Below, one piece after another: positions 1 through 6,712 of a DNA stretch of 11,695 nt; positions within the stretch are counted from its first letter, which is position 1, and every line of letters begins with the position of its first letter. The position numbers were made by a program, and so were the translations under genes. The DNA lies in NCBI GenBank assembly GCA_026398285.1, contig JAPLTI010000035.1, positions 1-11,695 of the forward strand, written 5' to 3'. Under the pieces are notes generated by a model. That model did no database searches. It saw nothing but the letters and a program-made list of their open reading frames with translations, and was not told where the DNA came from. The stretch is from Verrucomicrobiota bacterium (GTDB taxonomy: Bacteria; Verrucomicrobiota; Verrucomicrobiia; Chthoniobacterales; Terrimicrobiaceae).

Positions 1-57
1 ATCCATTGCCGATGACTCGTATTTGCCCGCGAAGCCCGTGTCGAGGGGATTTTCCGC

Positions 58-86
58 TTGATCACGCGGCTTGTGGCACCGATGAT
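58..86 (+). promoter_or_regulatory. Possible tRNA-Leu promoter
   Basis: TTGATC at 58-63 and GATGAT at 81-86 are separated by exactly 17 bases. Each matches four of six positions of the sigma-70 -35 and -10 consensus. The second box ends 16 bases before the mature tRNA, a usual distance for a stable RNA gene. No other pair in the first 100 bases looks better, and no coding region is visible in bases 1-57. This is a weak match made credible mainly by its position. Confidence 0.3.
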
Positions 87-102
87 TCGGGCTCTGCGCA
101 CC

Positions 103-184
103 GCTCGGGTGGCGAAATTGGCAGACGCGCCAGACTTAGGATCTGGTTCCGCAAGGAATGTGGGTTCGAGTCCCACCCCGAGCA
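103..184 (+). tRNA. tRNA-Leu (anticodon TAG)
   Basis: A complete class II tRNA cloverleaf can be drawn. The acceptor stem pairs GCTCGGG (103-109) with CCCGAGC (177-183), with discriminator A at 184. The anticodon stem pairs CCAGA (130-134) with TCTGG (142-146) around the loop CTTAGGA, giving anticodon TAG at 137-139, which reads CUN leucine codons, chiefly CUA. The long variable arm typical of leucine tRNAs is TTCC-GCAA-GGAA (147-158). The T stem GTGGG/CCCAC (160-164, 172-176) closes a TTCGAGT loop. The 3' CCA is not encoded (ACTC follows), so it must be added by nucleotidyltransferase. Confidence 0.97.
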
Positions 185-317
185 CTCCCCCACCCCTTCG
201 CTTGAAGAGGCCGATAAATCCAGCGTTCGCGGATGGGTCAAGATTTTATTTGTAACAGATGAAACTTTTTTCCGGCTCCAAAGGTGACTTTTTTCTTGAG
301 GGGGGTGGGATGGATTT

Positions 318-326
318 TTATTCTCA
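318..326 (+). promoter_or_regulatory. Possible weak DnaA box (one mismatch)
   Basis: TTATTCTCA differs from the consensus TTATNCACA at one position (T for A at position 7). It is in the opposite orientation to the two perfect boxes and lies about 30 bases upstream of them. A single-mismatch match is only suggestive. Confidence 0.3.
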
Positions 327-356
327 TGCCGCTGGCAAGGACAACAACTACCAGTC

Positions 357-365
357 TGTGTATAA
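357..365 (-). promoter_or_regulatory. DnaA box (perfect consensus)
   Basis: TGTGTATAA on the + strand reads TTATACACA on the - strand, an exact match to the DnaA-box consensus TTATNCACA. It forms a direct pair with the next box, starting 11 bases before it, which is about one helical turn. Both could therefore be occupied by DnaA on the same face of the DNA. It lies 250 bases upstream of the dnaA start. Confidence 0.75.
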
Positions 366-367
366 CT

Positions 368-376
368 TGTGAATAA
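368..376 (-). promoter_or_regulatory. DnaA box (perfect consensus)
   Basis: TGTGAATAA on the + strand reads TTATTCACA on the - strand, again exactly TTATNCACA. It has the same orientation as the box at 357-365, with two bases between them. The pair faces the AT-rich tract that begins about 80 bases further on. Confidence 0.75.
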
Positions 377-454
377 CTCAACCTCGTCATTGGAAACCCT
401 TGATCGCTACCCTGTGTGCGCTGATTCGGGGGCATTCGGGGCAATGATGACCGG

Positions 455-498
455 AAAAAGTAAATTTATCGCAAGTTATTTTATTCCAGTATTTAAAT
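455..498. other. AT-rich tract, candidate DNA unwinding element
   Basis: This stretch is about four-fifths A+T within a G+C-rich window and lies about 80 bases from the paired DnaA boxes on the dnaA side. It includes TAAATTTAT, AGTTATTTTATT and TATTTAAAT. In many bacteria such a tract next to DnaA boxes is where the duplex first melts. It could also supply the -10 region of a dnaA promoter. The assignment rests on composition and position only. Confidence 0.45.
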
Positions 499-615
499 CG
501 CCAGAAAAGCGAGCATTCTCCACCTCCAGTAACGAATGGTCGAACCGATTGACCAGATATTTTGCAACCTTCAGCCCAGCTATTGCCAACTTTGCCTTTG
601 GCGAATAAGACACCG

Positions 616-1959
616 ATGATGACATTAGATTCCACCCTCTGGACACGGATTTCCAAGCGGATCAGGGAGCGCGTGAGCGCCGATGGATTTGAGCGCTGGT
701 TTTCCGGCATTCAAGTTGCCTCGACGGCCGACAATGTCTTGACGCTCTCGGTGCCGAATCCGATCCACCAGTTTTTTATTGAGAGCAATTACCTCCCGAT
801 CGTGAAAGAGGCGGTGCTTGAAGAGATGCCTGGCATGACTTCGATTCTGCTCCAGAGTGCAGGAGAGGCTGAGATGCCCTCACGCCCGGCACCTGCTGCG
901 GCAAAACCTGCCAAGGAAAAGCCCGCCGGAGCCCAGTTGCAGGGTCTCAACCCACGCAACCGGTTCGATTCTTTTGTCGTCGGCACGAACAATGAATTCG
1001 CCCATTCGGCAGCCCTCGCGGTGGCCAATTCACCGGCCATTACCTACAATCCGCTCTTCGTTTACGGCGTGAGTGGACTAGGAAAAACCCACCTCCTGCA
1101 CGCCATCGGCCACCATGTGCTCGCGAAGGGCAAAGCGTCGAAGATCGTTTATTTGTCGAGCGAGCAGTTCACGAACGAGTTCATCGATGCGATTCAGCAC
1201 GGAACGCTGGTGAAATTTCGCAAGAAATACCGTCAGGCGGATGTCCTGTTGATCGACGACATTCAATTTTTTGCCGGCAAGGAACGCAGTCAGGAGGAAT
1301 TTTTCCACACTTTCAACGCTCTTCACGACGCCCACAAACAAATCGTCCTCTCGAGCGACCGCCCGGCCAGCGAGATTGAAAAGCTCGAGCAACGCCTTGT
1401 CTCCCGCTTCGAATGGGGCATGACGGCGGAAATCCAGCCGCCAGACACCGAGACACGAATCGCGATCCTTCGCAGCAAGGCGGCGAGCCTGAACCTCACT
1501 CTCGAGCCATGGATCATGGAATTTCTGGCCGACAAGATTCGCAACAATGTGCGCCGCCTCGAAGGAGCCCTCATGCGTGTGGCATCCTACAAATCTTTGA
1601 GTGATCGCGAGATAACACGCGATGTCATCGAAAATCTTCTGCGCGATATTTTCCAGGAGCAGGCCAAGAAAGCAGTCACAATCGACCAAATCCAGCGCTG
1701 CGTGGCCGAGCATTTTGATGTTCGCATCGCGGACATGAGCAGCAAACGCCGCCCAGCCAATATCGCCTTGGCGCGTCAATTTGCCATGTATCTGAGCCGC
1801 CAGCACACCAGCATGCCGCTCACCGATATCGGCGATGCGTTCGGCGGCCGGGATCACGGCACCGTCATCCATGCCTGCAAGCTGATCAAGCAACGCATGG
1901 AGGATGACGAAAAAACGCGCCAGATCGTCAGCCTGCTCGACAGCAAGCTGCAGCGCTGA
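616..1959 (+). CDS. dnaA: Chromosomal replication initiator protein DnaA
   Basis: DnaA binds DnaA boxes at oriC, opens the duplex and loads the replicative helicase; it also represses its own gene. The 447-residue product has all four domains. The N-terminal helicase-interaction domain (about 1-80, LW at 8-9, GFERWF at 24-29) is followed by a short Ala/Pro-rich linker (about 85-108). The AAA+ domain has Walker A GVSGLGKTH (151-159), Walker B LLIDDIQF (211-218), sensor 1 LSSDRP (245-250) and the sensor 2 segment NVRRLEGAL (311-319). The DNA-binding domain ends with the signature GGRDHGTVIHA (410-420). I chose ATG 616 because domain I begins there, as in other DnaA proteins. A frame-compatible ATG at 562 would add 18 atypical residues, and ATG 619 is an equal alternative. 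No clear Shine-Dalgarno sequence precedes 616. The paired DnaA boxes upstream suggest autoregulation. Confidence 0.98.
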   Translation: MMTLDSTLWTRISKRIRERVSADGFERWFSGIQVASTADNVLTLSVPNPIHQFFIESNYLPIVKEAVLEEMPGMTSILLQSAGEAEMPSRPAPAAAKPAKEKPAGAQLQGLNPRNRFDSFVVGTNNEFAHSAALAVANSPAITYNPLFVYGVSGLGKTHLLHAIGHHVLAKGKASKIVYLSSEQFTNEFIDAIQHGTLVKFRKKYRQADVLLIDDIQFFAGKERSQEEFFHTFNALHDAHKQIVLSSDRPASEIEKLEQRLVSRFEWGMTAEIQPPDTETRIAILRSKAASLNLTLEPWIMEFLADKIRNNVRRLEGALMRVASYKSLSDREITRDVIENLLRDIFQEQAKKAVTIDQIQRCVAEHFDVRIADMSSKRRPANIALARQFAMYLSRQHTSMPLTDIGDAFGGRDHGTVIHACKLIKQRMEDDEKTRQIVSLLDSKLQR

Positions 1960-2012
1960 TTTGCGCCATCGGAGCTGGATTTTCCAAGCAGACCCAAGGC
2001 CTGAAACATCGC

Positions 2013-2552
2013 ATGGATATTGTTTATTTCGACCTTGAGACCCAGCGGACGGCGAACGATGTCGGGGGCTGGGACAAAAAGCACGAAATGGGGATGTCCC
2101 TCGGCGTGACCTACAGCTCGAGGGACAATTGCTACGAGATTTTCGGCGAGGACCGGGCCGAGCATCTGGTGAAGCGCCTGCAGAGGGCAGACCTCGTCGT
2201 AGGATTCAACCATGTGCGCTTCGACTACGACGTGCTCATGGCCTACACGATCCTCGATCTGCGGGAGAACCTTGTTTCCTTCGACCTCCTGCAGGAAGTC
2301 GAGCGCATCGCAGGCCACCGTCTCAAGCTTGAAGACATCGCCCAAGCCACGCTCGGCGTCGGGAAGACAGCCGACGGCCTCGACGCGATCCGCTGGTGGC
2401 GCGAAGGCAAAATCCTCGAGATCGCGAAATACTGCTGCTTCGATGTCAAGGTGACCCGCCTCGTCCATGAATACGGGGCCGCGAACAAAAAAATCTTTTT
2501 CAACGACCGCTTCGGCCGCAAGAACTGCCTCGAGGTGGATTGGAGCCTATGA
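2013..2552 (+). CDS. DnaQ/RNase H-like 3'-5' exonuclease domain protein
   Basis: A 179-residue protein consisting almost entirely of one RNase H-fold exonuclease domain. All three metal-binding exo motifs are visible. ExoI is FDLET (D7, E9), exoII is GFNHVRFDYD (N66, D71), and exoIII is YCCFD (Y140, D144), the YxxxD form of the DEDDy class. Family knowledge therefore predicts a two-metal 3'-5' exonuclease acting on DNA or RNA in the cytoplasm. It resembles the stand-alone YprB/RNase_H_2 type rather than the polymerase III epsilon subunit, but the substrate cannot be told. It starts 53 bases after dnaA, possibly in the same transcript. Its stop overlaps the next gene's start (ATGA), pointing to translational coupling. 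A WW pair (128-129) and a basic patch near the end (167-170) may contact nucleic acid; that is inference. Confidence 0.85.
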   Translation: MDIVYFDLETQRTANDVGGWDKKHEMGMSLGVTYSSRDNCYEIFGEDRAEHLVKRLQRADLVVGFNHVRFDYDVLMAYTILDLRENLVSFDLLQEVERIAGHRLKLEDIAQATLGVGKTADGLDAIRWWREGKILEIAKYCCFDVKVTRLVHEYGAANKKIFFNDRFGRKNCLEVDWSL

Positions 2553-3817
2553 TCCAGGCCCTCAAAACACCTCGCAACACCTGGCATCTGCACTGGCTGG
2601 ACCTCGAAGAGCCCGTTCCAAGCGGAGCGGACTGGTTTTTGCCCACGCTGGTCGTCATCTGCGACCGCACCGGGGCACCGATCGCGCCACCTGAGCTGAT
2701 GGAGGAACTCGACCAGGCGCGCATTGAAAATCTTCTCTATCGAATTCTGGATAAAACTCCCCCACCCGATCAGCTCCTGATTCCGCAGAACCCGGATTGG
2801 GAGGAGGAAGACTGGCGAGCCTTCTCAGCGGAGTCGAAAATCAACATCCGCTTCACGCCCGCGACGAAGGCCATGTCGGATGAACTCCAAGCCGTCACCA
2901 GCCTGCTCGTGCTGCGAAACGGCCGCCCGGAACAAGCCACACCCGCGCCGCGTGATGTCGCAGCAGGCCTCGTCCGCACCGCCCTGCGCCTGCGTTCCCA
3001 ATCAAAAAAGCAAGCGCTTCTGCGCCTCGCCTTGGAGAGAGATCCCGATTGCTCCCCTGCGCGCATCGAGTTAGCGGATGTGGAATTCAGCGCCGGAAAC
3101 TGGAAGGCTTGTGGCGACGCCTACGACGAGATTATCCGACGCGACGCAGACCTCCGAAACCACCCGAAGACGATCTGGTGGAAAGACCACGCAACCCGTC
3201 CCTACTTGCGCGCCATCTACGGCCGGGCCATGACGAACTGGCATCTCGGTCATTTCACCGAAGCCAGCGCCGGGCTCGAGGATCTCCTGGTTTGCAATCC
3301 CGCCGACAACCAAGGCACCCGGTTTTTCATCCCCATGCTCCACCTGCTGGCGGAAGCTCCCGACAAAGCGGCGAAATTTTTTGCACGCTACGAGCTGGAC
3401 TATCCGTCCGACTTCAAGGAACCGTCTTTCATTTTTGGGTGGGCACTCAGTTGCTCGCTGGAGAGCCGCGAGAGCGAGGCGAGAGAGAAATACATCGAGG
3501 CCATGCTGCGCAACATCTACATCGCCCCGATGCTGCTCGAAACTCCGGAGCCGCCGAAAAACCTGTGGTTCGCCAACGACCGCGCCGAGCCCACCTATGC
3601 GGCCGATTTTATTCAGAGCTACGCCGTGCTCTGGGACCGCGAACCCGGCGCACTCCGTCTGCTGCGCGAGGTCTGGCAGGAAATCCAGCCGCGCATAGAA
3701 AAAATCATCCGCCAACGCGAGCTCATGCTCGACCTGCAGGACCAGCGCTACGATCCGGATTTCAAAACGAAATGGCAGAACCTCGCCAACGATGAGGAGA
3801 AGCTCACGACGCCGTGA
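2549..3817 (+). CDS. Helical-repeat (TPR-like) protein of unknown function
   Basis: A soluble 422-residue protein without signal peptide or membrane segment. Residues 11-105 look like a small alpha/beta domain (strand LPTLVVICDR at 31-40, then a helix and DQLLIPQNPDW at 74-84), of the sort found N-terminal to SEC-C or TPR regions in uncharacterised proteins. Residues 140-330 are helix pairs resembling tetratricopeptide repeats, including ALLRLALERDPDCSPARIEL (156-175) and NPADNQGTRFF (250-260), a motif I recall from other bacterial TPR proteins. The C-terminus (365-422) is charged and probably helical. I start it at ATG 2549, which forms an ATGA overlap with the preceding stop and has GGAG three bases upstream; TTG 2540 would add three residues. 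TPRs usually mediate protein contacts, so an adaptor role is an inference. No catalytic motif was seen. Confidence 0.75.
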   Translation: MIQALKTPRNTWHLHWLDLEEPVPSGADWFLPTLVVICDRTGAPIAPPELMEELDQARIENLLYRILDKTPPPDQLLIPQNPDWEEEDWRAFSAESKINIRFTPATKAMSDELQAVTSLLVLRNGRPEQATPAPRDVAAGLVRTALRLRSQSKKQALLRLALERDPDCSPARIELADVEFSAGNWKACGDAYDEIIRRDADLRNHPKTIWWKDHATRPYLRAIYGRAMTNWHLGHFTEASAGLEDLLVCNPADNQGTRFFIPMLHLLAEAPDKAAKFFARYELDYPSDFKEPSFIFGWALSCSLESRESEAREKYIEAMLRNIYIAPMLLETPEPPKNLWFANDRAEPTYAADFIQSYAVLWDREPGALRLLREVWQEIQPRIEKIIRQRELMLDLQDQRYDPDFKTKWQNLANDEEKLTTP

Positions 3818-4794
3818 GCACGGCGGGAGCCTTCCTCCGCAGCCTCCAGAATGAGCTTGGCGGCTCAATCCCTTTTCACCGCTTCATGCAAGCGGCACTC
3901 TACGATCCCTCGTTCGGCTACTACTCCACCCGCATCCACACCGTGGGGCGGCGGGGAGACTTCTCGACCATGGCCACGCTCGACCGCTCGCTGGCGCTGG
4001 GAATCGCCGCATGGATTGAAAAAAACCGCGCCTGCGATGTCATCGAAATCGGCGCCGGCAGCGGGCAACTCGCCTGCGACATCCTGGCCTCCCTCGGGTG
4101 GTGGAAACGCCTCCGCCTGCGCTACCACATTGTCGAAGTCTCAGCCCCGCTCCGCGAGGCACAGAAAAAACTCCTGCGCGGCCGGCGTGTCACATGGCAC
4201 GAGAGCCTTCCGGCCGCTCTGGATCAACTCGGCGGGCACGCCCACATTTTTTCCAATGAGCTTGTGGATGCTTTCCCCTGCCGGGTTTTCGAGCGCACCG
4301 ACACGGATTGGCAGGAACTCCATGTGCGCATCGAAGGCGGGAGGTGCCAAGAAATCCTGCGCCCCTGCACAATCCCGGAGTCCACGGTTTTCCAGCAACC
4401 CTTCCAAGCAGGCCAACGCGTGGAGGTGCATGAATCCTACCACTGCTGGCTTGAAGACTCGGCCCCGAAATGGAAATCCGGCGCCATGCTCACAATCGAC
4501 TACGGAGACACCATGCCGGCGCTCTATCACAGGCGACCGGCAGGCAGCCTGCGCGGCTACGCGGCCCATCAAGTCCTCACCGGCGCAGACCTCTACCAAG
4601 CTCCCGGTCGTTGCGATCTCACAGCGGATGTGAATTTTTCCGATCTTGAATCCTGGGGAGAGCAACAGGGTTGGCGATGCCTCTCGCATTCCACACTTGC
4701 GGATTTCCTTGCACCGAACCTCCCCGCCCGCTTCCAAACAGCGGCAGAGGCATTCCGCGTGCTCGAGCAATCTCCCCACCCGGGCATCGCCTGA
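3814..4794 (+). CDS. SAM-dependent methyltransferase, MidA/NDUFAF7 family
   Basis: The 326-residue product matches the family of mitochondrial complex I assembly factor NDUFAF7 (MidA), which symmetrically dimethylates an arginine of NDUFS2. Diagnostic stretches appear in order: FHRFMQAALYDPSFGYYS (21-38), GRRGDFSTM (45-53), the SAM-binding glycine motif VIEIGAGSGQLACDIL (76-91), SNELVDAFP (147-155), IDYGD (228-232), GSLRGY (244-249) and DLTADVNF (268-275). The length is somewhat below the usual 350-430 residues. The bacterial substrate is unknown, and nothing here links it to NADH dehydrogenase genes. It begins with GTG inside a GTGA overlap with the previous stop; a GAGGAG lies 14 bases upstream. 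It is the last gene before a 151-base gap preceding the ATP synthase genes. Confidence 0.9.
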   Translation: MSTAGAFLRSLQNELGGSIPFHRFMQAALYDPSFGYYSTRIHTVGRRGDFSTMATLDRSLALGIAAWIEKNRACDVIEIGAGSGQLACDILASLGWWKRLRLRYHIVEVSAPLREAQKKLLRGRRVTWHESLPAALDQLGGHAHIFSNELVDAFPCRVFERTDTDWQELHVRIEGGRCQEILRPCTIPESTVFQQPFQAGQRVEVHESYHCWLEDSAPKWKSGAMLTIDYGDTMPALYHRRPAGSLRGYAAHQVLTGADLYQAPGRCDLTADVNFSDLESWGEQQGWRCLSHSTLADFLAPNLPARFQTAAEAFRVLEQSPHPGIA

Positions 4795-4945
4795 CCGAAA
4801 AAAATCAGCGCACACGCCTCTTTTGGGTTGCCTCGTTTCGAGCGTCTGATAAAAGAACCGCTCTTCGCAATTGGGAAGGTGAACCGCCGAGTGATCGGTC
4901 CCTCCATCGCAATCCTAGATTCGAAGCCGACTTGTTCGAAGAACC

Positions 4946-5806
4946 ATGCCGTTTTCCACTATTCTAGCATCCGCACTCACACTCGACGCTCCGACGATTT
5001 TCCGCTCAACCCAGGGCGAGCCGTTTGTCGAGTGGCTGTCGAATTCCATTTTCGTAAGCGCCTTCGTTGCCGCCTTCATCATTTGGTTTGCACGCAAAGC
5101 TACAAAAAACATGACGGTCGTCCCGGGACCGACGCAGAATTTTTTCGAAGCCGTCGTTCAAGGTCTCTACGACCTCATCGAGAGCATCGTAGGTGGGCAC
5201 ATGGTGGCACGCGTCTTTTCCCTGCTCGCGACATTGTTTATCTTCATCATTGTCTCAAACTGGTTCGCGCTCATGCCTGGAGTCGGATCGATCGGCTGGG
5301 GCCAAACAAGCAACTACGGCTTCGAGGTCACCGCTCCTCTTCTCCGCCCTACCACAGCTGACATGAACATGACACTGGCGATGGCCGTGGTCTTCATGTT
5401 TTTCTGGCTCTACTGGTCCATCGGGGAAGTGGGTGTGAAGGGTTTCCTGAGCCACATCTTTGGCGTCAAAGGCGGTCTCACAGGCTTCATGGCAATTGCA
5501 TTGATACCGATTTTCCTCTTCGTCGGCCTGATCGAAGTTGTTTCCATGGCCTTCCGCCCCGTGTCGCTTTCGTTGCGACTCTTCGGCAATGTCTTTGCAG
5601 GCGAGACCCTCCTGACGACCATGATCACCCTCGGCAAGAGTCTTGGCTTGCCCGAATGGATGGCCTACATCACATCCGTGACCATCCCGATTCCGTTCTA
5701 TTTCTTGGAAATCCTCGTCGGGCTCCTGCAGGCAACCGTTTTCATGCTCCTCTGCTCCGTTTACATCCAACTCTCGACTTCGCATGACGAGGAGGAAGGA
5801 CACTAA
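4946..5806 (+). CDS. atpB: ATP synthase F0 subunit a
   Basis: Subunit a forms the two half-channels that carry protons to and from the c-ring of the F0 motor in the inner membrane. The 286-residue product has five or six hydrophobic segments. It contains the essential arginine, R211 in SLSLRLFGNVFAGE (207-220), with N214 and E220 in their usual places. The last helix, EILVGLLQATVFMLL (255-269), holds the conserved Q262. It opens the atp cluster; no atpI or other small gene is visible in the 151 bases upstream. The ATG start follows GAAGAACC, at best a weak ribosome binding site. Upstream, TTGGGT (4823-4828) and TGATAA (4847-4852), 18 bases apart, are a possible but weak promoter. Two copies of TTCGAAG lie at 4920-4926 and 4935-4941. 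Confidence 0.98.
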   Translation: MPFSTILASALTLDAPTIFRSTQGEPFVEWLSNSIFVSAFVAAFIIWFARKATKNMTVVPGPTQNFFEAVVQGLYDLIESIVGGHMVARVFSLLATLFIFIIVSNWFALMPGVGSIGWGQTSNYGFEVTAPLLRPTTADMNMTLAMAVVFMFFWLYWSIGEVGVKGFLSHIFGVKGGLTGFMAIALIPIFLFVGLIEVVSMAFRPVSLSLRLFGNVFAGETLLTTMITLGKSLGLPEWMAYITSVTIPIPFYFLEILVGLLQATVFMLLCSVYIQLSTSHDEEEGH

Positions 5807-5881
5807 TTTTTAACACTTTTTTCACCGGGACCGTGGCAAAGACTGCGGGCGGTGGAGAAAAAACCAATAGGAAACAATAAA

Positions 5882-6124
5882 ATGATACCACAACTCATCG
5901 CAGAAGCGGCTGCTACAGCCGGAGGAATCACAGGCAGCTTCACCCTCGCCATCGCTGGCGCGGCAGCAGCCATCGGCATCGGAATGATCGGCGGAAAAGC
6001 CGTCGAAGCCGTCGGACGCAACCCAAATGCTTCCGGTAAGGTTCTGACTCTGAGCATCATCGGAATGGCTCTCGCAGAGGCCATCGCGATTTACGCTCTT
6101 ATCCTCGCCTTCCAAGGCCGCTAA
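5882..6124 (+). CDS. atpE: ATP synthase F0 subunit c
   Basis: An 80-residue hairpin of two membrane helices that assembles into the rotating c-ring. Helix 1 (about 10-40) carries the small-residue packing motif in a mixed form, G26xA28xA30xG32xG34. The polar loop is GRNPNAS (45-51), with the RNP form in place of the common RQP. Helix 2 carries the ion-binding carboxylate E66 in GMALAEAIAIY (61-71). The extra Na+ ligands of sodium-driven c subunits are absent: I33 stands where Gln is expected, and Ala-Ile follows the Glu instead of Ser-Thr. Proton coupling is therefore inferred. ATG 5882 is preferred over the in-frame ATG 5852 because it gives the normal c-subunit N-terminus and has AGGAA (5869-5873) eight bases upstream, the best ribosome binding site in the cluster. 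Confidence 0.97.
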   Translation: MIPQLIAEAAATAGGITGSFTLAIAGAAAAIGIGMIGGKAVEAVGRNPNASGKVLTLSIIGMALAEAIAIYALILAFQGR

Positions 6125-6132
6125 TGTTTCAC

Positions 6133-6163
6133 CCGGAGCCGCCCGCAAGCCGGGCGGTTCCGG
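6133..6163 (+). terminator. 13-bp intercistronic hairpin between atpE and atpF
   Basis: Bases 6133-6145 pair with 6151-6163 over 13 bp, mostly G-C with one G-U, around the loop CAAGC. The hairpin starts 9 bases after the atpE stop. A run of T occurs seven bases after it (6171-6175) and a second just before atpF (6194-6200). It lacks an immediately adjacent U-tract, so it is not a classical terminator. Partial termination, or protection of the atpE mRNA 3' end, would help make more subunit c than the other subunits; that role is inferred. Confidence 0.6.
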
Positions 6164-6201
6164 AAAACCATTTTTAAAACCAAAAACCAGCCCTTTTTTT
6201 A

Positions 6202-6702
6202 ATGGATCAGCTCCTCACTCAGTTCGGTATCGCTTGGCCTAAGTTTGCCGCGCAAGTCATTTTGTTTTTGATTGTTTACGCGATCCTCAAGAAATTCGCC
6301 TTCGGACCGATCATCGCCATTTTCGAGCAGCGCCGCCGCACGATCGAAGAGGGACAGGCGAATGCCGAAAAGATCAAGAAACAGCTCGCCGAGTCCGAAA
6401 TCCGCTGTCAGGAAATCCTCCGCAAAGCGAACTCCGACGCCCAGCGCATCATCGAGGAAGCCCGCGCATCGAGCGATGCCTCGACGCAGAAACACATCCA
6501 GCAGGCAGTAAAAGACGCCGAGAATATCATCATCAAAGCCAACGAGAGCGTTTCTCTCGATCGAGCCCGCATGGTAGCCGAGGTCAAATCGGAAATGGTT
6601 CACCTCGTCGTGGACACCACAGCCAAAGTCGTCGGCAAAGTCCTGACCGAAGCCGACCAGGAGCGCCTCGCCAGCGAGACCTCGAAACAACTCGCAGCCT
6701 GA
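6202..6702 (+). CDS. atpF: ATP synthase F0 subunit b
   Basis: Subunit b forms the peripheral stalk that holds F1 against the turning rotor. The 166-residue product has one N-terminal membrane helix (about 14-32, FAAQVILFLIVYAILKK) followed by FGPIIAIFEQRRRTIEEG (34-51), the usual boundary motif. A long charged, Ala/Glu/Lys-rich helix then runs to the C-terminus and should form a right-handed coiled coil. The length is normal for a bacterial b subunit. No second b-type gene (b') is present, so a homodimer is likely. The ATG directly follows a seven-T run with no Shine-Dalgarno sequence, which is unusual. The strong atpE-atpF hairpin upstream may lower its expression relative to atpE. Confidence 0.97.
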   Translation: MDQLLTQFGIAWPKFAAQVILFLIVYAILKKFAFGPIIAIFEQRRRTIEEGQANAEKIKKQLAESEIRCQEILRKANSDAQRIIEEARASSDASTQKHIQQAVKDAENIIIKANESVSLDRARMVAEVKSEMVHLVVDTTAKVVGKVLTEADQERLASETSKQLAA

Positions 6703-6712
6703 TCCACTCGCC

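Larger units (their letters stand above)
185..615. other. Candidate chromosomal origin (oriC) and dnaA leader
   Basis: This 431-base stretch between tRNA-Leu and dnaA holds no convincing protein gene. It carries two perfect DnaA boxes at 357-365 and 368-376, a one-mismatch box at 318-326, and an AT-rich tract at about 455-498 (roughly 80% A+T) that could serve as the DNA unwinding element. An eight-base repeat, ATTCGGGG, occurs at 424-431 and 434-441. DnaA boxes beside an AT-rich segment directly upstream of dnaA is the classical bacterial oriC layout. Two perfect boxes is a small number for an origin, so the site could instead serve only autoregulation of dnaA, or be part of a bipartite origin. 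Confidence 0.6.

Noticed and set aside
562..615. An 18-residue N-terminal extension of DnaA from ATG 562
   Set aside because: The extra residues do not resemble DnaA domain I, which begins properly at 616; the stretch reads as leader sequence.
387..710. A 107-residue open frame on the - strand over the candidate origin
   Set aside because: It runs antisense into the dnaA start, has no recognisable domain and covers the AT-rich tract; regulatory use of the region is more likely.
1078..1893. A 271-residue open frame on the - strand inside dnaA
   Set aside because: It lies wholly antisense to a strongly conserved gene and shows no recognisable domain; long antisense frames are common in G+C-rich genes.
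3049..3795. A 248-residue open frame on the + strand within the TPR-like gene
   Set aside because: Arg/Pro/His-rich shadow frame; the overlapping frame has repeat structure and stop/start overlaps with both neighbours.
5816..5866. A second hairpin between atpB and atpE (T-run/CACCG against CGGTG/A-run)
   Set aside because: Only five contiguous G-C-containing pairs plus an interrupted T/A stem; too weak to claim.
5852..5881. A longer subunit c starting at ATG 5852
   Set aside because: It adds ten polar residues not seen in c subunits, while ATG 5882 has the good ribosome binding site.
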